Shown here one piece after another: positions 33,101-42,100 of a stretch of 64,000 bases of DNA. Below the pieces are notes generated by a model that made no database searches, was not told the DNA's origin, and worked only from the letters and a program-made list of their open reading frames with translations. The translations under genes were made by a program, and so were the position numbers. The stretch spans positions 1-64,000 of the forward strand of contig CAZYOC010000001.1 in the NCBI GenBank assembly GCA_964648415.1, read 5' to 3'. The number at the start of each line of letters is the position of its first letter. Within the stretch, counting starts at the first letter, position 1. The DNA comes from G963669175 sp964648415 (lineage in GTDB: Bacteria; Electryoneota; Electryoneia; Electryoneales; Electryoneaceae).

Positions 33101-36100
33101 GCTGGGAAGAGACCACTGATCCGGACGGAGAAGAGGTCAGCTACGAAGTCTACATCAGCACGGTGCAGGGCTTCATCGGTACACGTGTCGCCAGCGGCCT
33201 GACCGGCGCGACCTATATCCACACCGGCGTAACAGGCGAGACGTACTTCTGGACCGTGCGCGCGGTGGATCCCAACGGCGACGCCACCCAGTCGACCGAG
33301 ACCTGGGCTTTCAGCATCGACACCGACAACGCCAACGATCCCCCGGTAGCGTTCACCCTGGTCAGCCCGTTGAACGGCCACGTGTCGCCCTCACCCGATG
33401 TGCTGCTCACCTGGAACGGCGCCACCGACCCGGAAGGCGGAGATGTTGAGTATGACGTGTATGTCAGCACTGTGCCGGGCTTCCTGGGCGCACGTGTGGC
33501 GGCGGGCCTGAGCGGAACCAGCTACAGCTATACCGGCGTGGACGGGGAAACGTACTACTGGACGGTGGTCGCGGAAGATGTGGACGGCAACCGGACACAG
33601 GCGGACGAGACCTGGAGTTTCTCCATCGACGAGTCCCAAGCGACCACCCCGCCGACCGCCTTCTCGCTGACCAGCCCGGCCGACGGGTTCGCGTCGACCA
33701 ACTCCCTGGTCATCATGACCTGGAACGAATCGACCGATCCCGACGGCGGGAACGTGTCTTACGATGTCTACCTGAGCACTGTGGACGGTTTCATCGGCGT
33801 GCGGATGGCCACCGGCCTCAGCCTGCCGACTTACGCCTTCAACGGGACACCGGGCGAAACCTACTGGTGGACGGTGCGGGCGGTGGACGACAGCGGAGAA
33901 GAGACCCAGTCCAACGAAACCCGGTCCTTCAGCATTGACAATACGGTCACCGGGCAGCCGCCGGCAGCCTTCAGCCTGACCGCCCCGGACAGCGGCCATG
34001 TGTCGCCGGTGGAGACGGTCACCCTGAGCTGGGACGTCACCACCGACCCGGACGGCGATGCGGTCACCTACGATGTCTACGTGTCGGATGATCCGGTTGA
34101 CTTGGGTACGGCGGATGTAACCGGTCTGGCCGGAACCTCCTGGGACTTCACCGGGACCGACGGCGAGACATATTACTGGACGGTGCGGGCCTCCGACGGC
34201 AACGGCAACGACACTCAGGCAGGCGAGACCTGGAGCTTCAGCATCGACGCCAGCCTGCCGGGCGATCCGCCCAACGCGTTCGACCTGGCCAGTCCGGCCG
34301 ACGGCAGCACCGAGTTCTACCAGGACGTGCAGCTTGTCTGGAACAGCACCGACGATCCGGACGGCGATGCGGTGACGTATGATGTGTACGTGAGCGACGT
34401 GGACGGTTTCCTCGGCAGCCGCATCGCGCAGGATCTGACCGACACCACCGCGACCTTCACCGGCGTGGACGGGACACAGTACTGGTGGACCGTGCAGGCG
34501 GTGGACGCCACCGGCCGCAGCACCCAGGCGAACCAGACCTGGAGCTTTACCATCGACGTGAACTACCCAGTGGAGAGCTTCAGCCTGCTCGCCCCCGACA
34601 GCGGGTATGTCAGCGGCAACGAAGACGTGCTGCTGAGCTGGGAGCACGCGGTCGATCCGGAAGGCGAAGATGTCACCTACGATGTCTATGTGTCCACCGA
34701 CCCGGGCGACCTGGGAACGCCGGTGGCCGATGACCTCGCCGGGGCGTCGTACAGCTTCACCGGAACCGACGGCCAGACCTACTGGTGGACGGTGGAAGCG
34801 TGGGATGGCGATGTGGCGGTAACCCCCGCCGACCAGACCTGGAGCTTCAGTATCGACACCGGTACGGTCCCGCCGGGCAACGATCCGCCGAACGCGTTCA
34901 GCCTCGCCGGTCCCGACAGCGGCTTCGTATCGCCGGTGACCGACGTGCTGCTGAGCTGGGAAGCTTCCGCGGATCCCGACGGCGACGCTGTGACCTACGA
35001 TGTCTACCTGTCCCTCAGCGAGAGCTTCCTCGGTAGCCGCATCGCGAGTGGCCTGACCGAGACCAACTATACCTGTAGCAGCTCCGACGGCGATCAGTGG
35101 TACTGGACCATTGTCGCTTCCGACGAATACGACGCGACCACGCAATCGAGCGAAACCTGGAGCTTCAGCATCGACACCGGCGCCGTTCCGCCGGACAACG
35201 ATCCGCCGAACAGCTTCACTCTGGCTTCGCCCGACAGCGGCTTTATTTCGCCGGAGCAGGACGTGCTGCTGACCTGGAACCAGGCGATCGATCCTGACGG
35301 CGACGCGGTGACGTACGAAGTGTACGTGTCCATGGTGCAGGGCGACCTGGGAACTCGGGTCGCGGCGAACCTGACCGGAACCAGTTACAGCTATACCGGG
35401 ACCGACGGCGCGCTCCACTGGTGGACGGTGCGCGCTCTGGATTCCAACAACCAGGCGACTTTCGCCGATCAGACCTGGCGCTTCGGGGTCAACACCGGCT
35501 CCACGCCTCCGGGCAACGATCCGCCCAATGCCTTCAGCCTGGCGAGCCCGAGCGACGGTTTCGTGTCGCCGGTAACCGATGTGCTGCTGACCTGGAACCA
35601 GGCGACTGACCCGGACGGCGATGATGTGACCTACGAGGTCTACCTGTCCGCCGATCCGGCCTTTGTCGGAACCCGGATGGCGAGCGGCCTGACCGGAACC
35701 TCCTGGAACTTCAGCGGAACCGACGACGAGGAGTGGTACTGGACCATTCGTGCGCTGGATACGGAAGACCAGAGCAGGCTCTCGACCGAAACCTGGTCGT
35801 TCAGCATCGACACCGGCACGGTCCCGCCGGGCAACGACCCGCCGAACAGCTTCGCGCTGGTCGCGCCGGACAGCGGCCATGTGTCGCCGGACTTCAGTGT
35901 CAACCTGAGCTGGGAAACGGCGGTCGATCCGGATGACGATGAGGTGACCTACGATGTCTTCGTGTCCAGCGTCCAGGGCGAATTGGGAGCCCGTGTCGCG
36001 GCGGAACTGACCGGAACCAGCTTCGAGTACACCGGCATCGACGGGCAGCAGTACTGGTGGACGGTCAAAGCTTACGACTCGAACAACCTGCTGACCGACG

Positions 36101-39100
36101 CGGACCAGACCTGGAGCTTCAGCATCGACGCTGCGCAGGCCAACCAGCCGCCGCTGGCGTTCGACCTGACCAGCCCGGCCGACGGCTATCAGTCGCCCAT
36201 GAACAGCGTGGATCTTGCCTGGCAGACCACCACCGACCCGGAAGGCGACCCGGTGAGCTACGATGTCTACATCAGCACCGTGCAGGGCTTCCCGGGCACT
36301 CGCTTCGCGGCGAACCTGACGAATACGAACTACACCTTTGACGGCGTCAACGGCGAGACCTACTACTGGACCGTGATCGCCGCCGATGAGAGCAACAACG
36401 AAACCCAGTCGACCACGACCCGCAGCTTCAGCATCAACACGGATGTGGCCGGCGATCCGCCGGTGGCGTTCGATCTGGCCTCGCCCGACAGCGGGTATGT
36501 GTCGGTGGAGACCGATGTTGACCTGACCTGGAACGCAACGAGCGATCCCGACGGCGGCGCCGTGACCTACGATGTCTACGTGAGCGATGACCCGGCCTAC
36601 CTGGGTGTGCAAGTTGCGCAGAACCTGAGCGGCACATCATACATGCACACCGGCGCGGACGGCGATACGCTGTACTGGACCGTGCGGGCGTACGACGAAG
36701 ATGGTATGTGGACCCAGGCGAGTCAGACCTGGTCCTTCAGCATTGATAGCGACCTGCCCGGCAGCGCCCCGGCGGCGTTTGATCTGGCGGCTCCCGACAA
36801 CAACACTGTCTCCCCGGTGGAGACAGTCACGCTGAGCTGGAACGCGACCAGCGATCCCGACGGCGGCGACGTGACCTACGAGGTCTTCGTCTCCACGCAG
36901 CTCGGTTTCCTCGGTACGCGGCTGGCCTCCAACCTGGGCGCAACCAGCTACGAGTTCGCCGGCAGCGACGGCGACCAGTACTGGTGGACCATCCGCGCGG
37001 TGGACGAGGACGGCATGTGGACGCAGGCGAACCAGACCTGGACCTTCAGCATCGACGCTACGCAGGCCAGTCAGCCGCCGTTGGCGTTCAACCTGGCCGG
37101 TCCCGACAGCGGGTATACTTCGCCGGATACGGATGTTCTGTTGAGTTGGTTCGATTCAGCCGATCCCGACGGCGAAGATGTGGAATATGATGTCTACGTC
37201 TCAACCGTACAGGGCTTCCTGGGCACACGTGTGGCCGGCGATCTCGCGGCTGCCAGCTACACCTATACCGGCAGCGACGGTGAAACCTACTGGTGGACCG
37301 TGCTGGCGGTGGACGGGGACGGCATGCAGACCCAGGCGAACCAGACCTGGAGCTTCTCGGTTGATACCAGCGTTCCGGGCAACGCGCCCAACGCGTTCAG
37401 TCTGGACAGCCCCATCGACGGCAGCGTGGAAACCAGCACGGCGGTGGACCTGGCCTGGGATGCGACCACCGATCCCGACGGCGACGATGTCACCTACGAT
37501 GTTTACGTCAGCCAGGTGCTTGGCTTCCCGGGAACCCGGATCGCGGCCAATCTGACCGATTTGACGACGACCTTCAACGGCCAGGACGGCGAAACCTACT
37601 ACTGGATGGTCTACGCCAAGGATCCCGACGGTCACCAGACGCAGGCAAACCAGACCTGGAGCTTCAGCATCGACGCGGAGCAGGTGGGCGAAGCGCCGCT
37701 GGCGTTTGACCTCGCCGCACCCGATAGCGGATTTGTCGCGCCGGAGACGATGGTGGACTTGAGCTGGAACGCCACCACCGATCCCGACGGCGATGACGTC
37801 AGCTACGCGGTGTATGTCTCCACCACGCAAGGCGTGTTCGGAGCGCCCCTCGCCAGCGGTTTAACGGCGACGTCCTATTCCTTCACCGGGACCAACGGCC
37901 AGGCCTACTGGTGGAAGATCATCGCGTCCGACACCAACAACAACGATACCGAGTCGACTCAGAGCTGGAGCTTCTCCATCGACACCAGCGTACCGGGAAC
38001 CCCGCCGCTGGCGTTCGAGCTGACCGGCCCGGACAGCGGGATGACCTTCGGGCAGGAAGAGGTCAGCCTGAGCTGGCAGACCACGACCGACCCGGACGGC
38101 GGCGCGGTGGGCTACGATGTCTACGTGTCCACGGTCCAGGGCGAACTGGGTACGCGTGTCGCGAGCGACCTGGGCGGCGCAGGCTACGAGTTCGCCGGAA
38201 CCGACGGCGAAACGTATCACTGGACCGTGCGGGCGGTGGATGAAGACGGCATGTGGACGCAGGCCGACCAGACCTGGAGCTTCAGCATCGACATCGCGGT
38301 TCCGGGCGACGCGCCGGGCGCGTTCGACCTGGCCACGCCAGCCGACGGCAGCACCGAGGGAGGCGTGGACGTGGACCTGACGTGGAACGCCTCCACCGAC
38401 CCCGACGGCGACGATGTGACCTACGAGGTCTACGTCAGCGAGATCGAGGGCTTCCTCGGCCAGCGAGTGGCGTCGGATCTGACCGTCACCACCTGGACCT
38501 TCACCGGCGTGGATAACGGCGAGTACTGGTGGACCGTGCACGCGTCTGATCCAAGCGGCCACGTGACCGCCGCCAACCAGACCTGGGGCTTCGACATCTT
38601 CGTGCAGGAGCCGCCGTTGCCCTTCAGTCTGGTATCCCCCGACAGCGGCTACCAGTCCGCCGATACGCTGGTCACGCTGAGTTGGCAGACCACCAGCGAT
38701 CCCGACGGCGATGACGTGCTGTACGATGTCTACGTCAGCGGTGACCCCGGCGACCTGGGCGACGCGGTGGTGACCGACCTCGCGGGGACGTCGTACGAAT
38801 ACGACGCTGAACGCGACACCACGTTGTACTGGACAGTGTTCGCCAACGACGGCGCGGGCAACGAGACCCAGGCGAGTGAGACCTGGAGCTTCAGCATTGA
38901 CGCGGAAGCGGTGGGCAATCCGCCGGCCGCCTTCAGCCTCGCCGCGCCCGACAGCGGTTCCCTGTCGCCGTATACCGACGTGGACTTGAGCTGGTTCGAG
39001 TCGACCGATCCCGACGGCGACGCGGTGACCTACGATGTCTACATCAGCACGGTGGAAGGCTTCCTGGGGCAGCGTGTGGCGCAGGATCTGACCGTCACCT

Positions 39101-42100
39101 CATACACATACACCGGCGTTGAGGGCGAAACCTACTGGTGGACCATCAAGGCGGTGGATGTCAACGGCAACCAGACGCAATCGACCGAAACCTGGTCGTT
39201 TGAGATTGATACGGACGTGCCGGGCTTCCCGCCGGTGGCGTTCGGACTGACCGGCCCCGACAGCGGGTATGTGTCGGCGGTGGAAGATGTGCTGCTGAGC
39301 TGGGCCGCCTCGAGCGATCCGGAAGGCGGCGCGGTGACGTATGATGTGTATGTGAGCACCGACCCGGCGGACCTGGGAACGCGTGTCGCGCAGGACCTGA
39401 CCGGAACGTCGTACGAGTTCACCGGCAGCGACGCGCAGACCTACTACTGGACCGTGCGCGCGATGGATGTGGACGGGCTCTGGACGCAGGCAGACGAGAG
39501 CTGGTCCTTCAGCATTGATACGACGGTTCCGGGCGACGCGCCGGACGCCTTCAGCCTGCTGACCCCGGCGGACAACTTCCAGTCCGCCACGCTCGACGTG
39601 GCGATGACCTGGGAAGCGAGCAGCGATCCTGACGGCGGCGCGGTGACCTATGACGTCTACGTCAGCACCGACCCGCTCTTCCAGGGTACGCGTGTCGCGT
39701 CCGACCTGGCCGGAACGTCGTACCTCTACACCGGCGTGAACGGGCAAGAGTATTACTGGACCGTGCGCGCGGTGGACGAGGACGGCATGTGGACCGAGTC
39801 GAGCGAGACCTGGAGCTTCTCCATCAATACCGGCACGGTTCCGCCTCAGAATGAAGCGCCGCTGGCCTTCGATCTGGCCGGACCCGACAGCGGGTACGTC
39901 TCACTGATCACCGATGTGGACCTGAGCTGGTTCGAGGCGGTGGACCCGGACGGTGATGAAGTCAGCTACGATGTCTATATCTCACCGGTCGAAGGCTTCC
40001 TTGGCGAGTTGGTTGCAGAAGATCTGGAAGGCGCATCCTATAGCTTTGCAGGAACAGATGGTGAGCTGTACTGGTGGACGGTGATCGCGACCGACGAGAA
40101 CGGCCTCTGGACACAAGCGACTCAGCAGTGGAGCTTCAGTGTCGAGGAGACGGTAATCGGCAGCGAACCCAACGCCTTCAGCCTGGTCAGCCCGGCAGAC
40201 GGGGTAACCTTGAACGATCTCGCCGTCACCCTGCAGTGGAACTCGACCACCGACCCGGACGGCGACGATGTGACCTACGAAGTCTACGCCTCGACAGTGG
40301 ACGGCTTCCTGGGCACACGTCTCGCGGCGGGCCTGACCATCACGTCCTACGACCTGACCGCCAGCGATGACACCCAGTACTGGTGGACCATCCGCGCGGT
40401 GGACGAGGACGGCAACTGGACCCAGGCCAACGAGACCTGGACATTCAGCATCTTCGTGGAAGACCCACCGGGACCGTTTACCCTGGCCGCGCCGGACTCC
40501 GGCGACACCGTACGCACCACCACGGCGGAGCTGAGCTGGTTCGAGTCGGTGGACCCGGACGGCGACGAGGTGACCTACAGCCTGTACGTCAGCACCGACC
40601 CGGCCAACATGGGCGCAGCGGTGACGACGGACCATGCGCCGACCTCGTATGCTTACGATGGGACCGACGGGGAAACCTACTGGTGGACCGTAACCGCAAC
40701 GGACGAGAACGCCAACTCCACGGCGGCGACCGATACCTTCAGCTTCACCATCGACGCCACCGTGATCGGCAACCCGCCGGAAGCCTTCAGCCTGGCGGCG
40801 CCGGACAGCGGCGATGTGTTGCCGTATACCCAGATCGACCTGAGCTGGTTCGAGTCGTTCGATCAGGATGGGCAGGATGTCACCTATTCGGTGTACGTGT
40901 CCACGGTGGAAGGCTACCTGGGCACCCGGATGGCGGCCAACCTGACCGTGACTTCCTATACCTTCACCGGCCAGGACGGCGAAACGTACTGGTGGACGGT
41001 GCGGGCGGTGGATGAGGACGGCAACGTCACCCAGGCCGACGAGACCTGGAGTGTCAGCATCGACCTGTCCAACTTCAACGAACCGCCAACGCCCGTCGTG
41101 CTGGCCTCGCCGCAGGACGGCTCGCTGGTCGGCTTCGAAGAAGTGGACCTGACCTGGTTCTCTTCCACCGATCCCGACGGCGGCGATGTTCTTTACGATG
41201 TCTACGTGTCGCTGACCGAGGACAACCTGGGGACACGCTACGGCGAGAACCTGGCCGACACCCTGTACACCTTTGACGGTGTCGACGAGGTGACTTACTA
41301 CTGGACCGTGGTCGCCAGGGACGAGGACCACAACCAGACGAGCAGCGAAAACTGGGACTTCACAATCCATACGGCCGGCGTACCGAGCCCGTTCGCGCTG
41401 CTGTCGCCCGACGACGACGCGCATATCGACGACGACACGGTGACTGTGGCCTGGAGCGAATCTGTCGACCCGGACAATGGCGACCCGATCACGTACCACC
41501 TGGAAGTCTCCACCGATGCCCAGTTCCAGCCGTATGTCACCTATACCACAGCGGATCTGCAATACACCATCGCCAACTTTATGGGCCTCGCCGCGCGGAT
41601 CAACGGTATGAAGGATGAGCAACCGCAGCCGCGCGAGGATGGGCGTGTGGACTTCCGTCCCAGCGGTTCCTTCGGCAGTGTGCGTGTCAGTGGCTTGGGC
41701 GTCGCGTCGCCGGGCGGCGGCGACGAGCTGGATGAACTGCCGGACGACCTGACGCTGTACTGGCGGGTGCGGGCCTACGACAACGACAACCTGTATACCT
41801 ACGGCGATCCGGGCGAAAGCGGCCGCAGCTTCACCACCGACCAGGTGGAAGCGCCGGAAGCGTTCAGCCTGCTGAGCCCGTCCGAAGGCGACACCGTGTG
41901 GTCTTCCGAGACCCTGATGAGCTGGGAAGCCGCCACTGACCCGGACCCGTACGATACGCCTCACTACGATATCTGGCTGGATGACAGCAGCGACATGAGC
42001 GGCGCGTCGCTGGCAGCCGACAGCATCGCCGCCGACAGCTTCACCATGACCGGCCTGCTGGACGACCAGACCTACTGGTGGACGGTCCGCGCGACCGACA

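Larger units (their letters stand above)
29632..41382 (+). repeat. Class B tandem array: 38 FN3-like units of about 309 bp
   Basis: Units 45-82 have longer linkers (for example DLGNANQPP, DTSVPGNAP) and openings of PDSGxxSP type. A VQGFLGTRVA-like strand replaces STDAGNLGTPVA, and DPEGG often replaces DPDGD. The class change is abrupt at unit 45. Confidence 0.85.

Noticed and set aside
16699..41382. Regular spacing that could suggest a CRISPR or satellite array
   Set aside because: The repeats are 300-318 bp, coding, in frame and without short conserved direct repeats with unique spacers.
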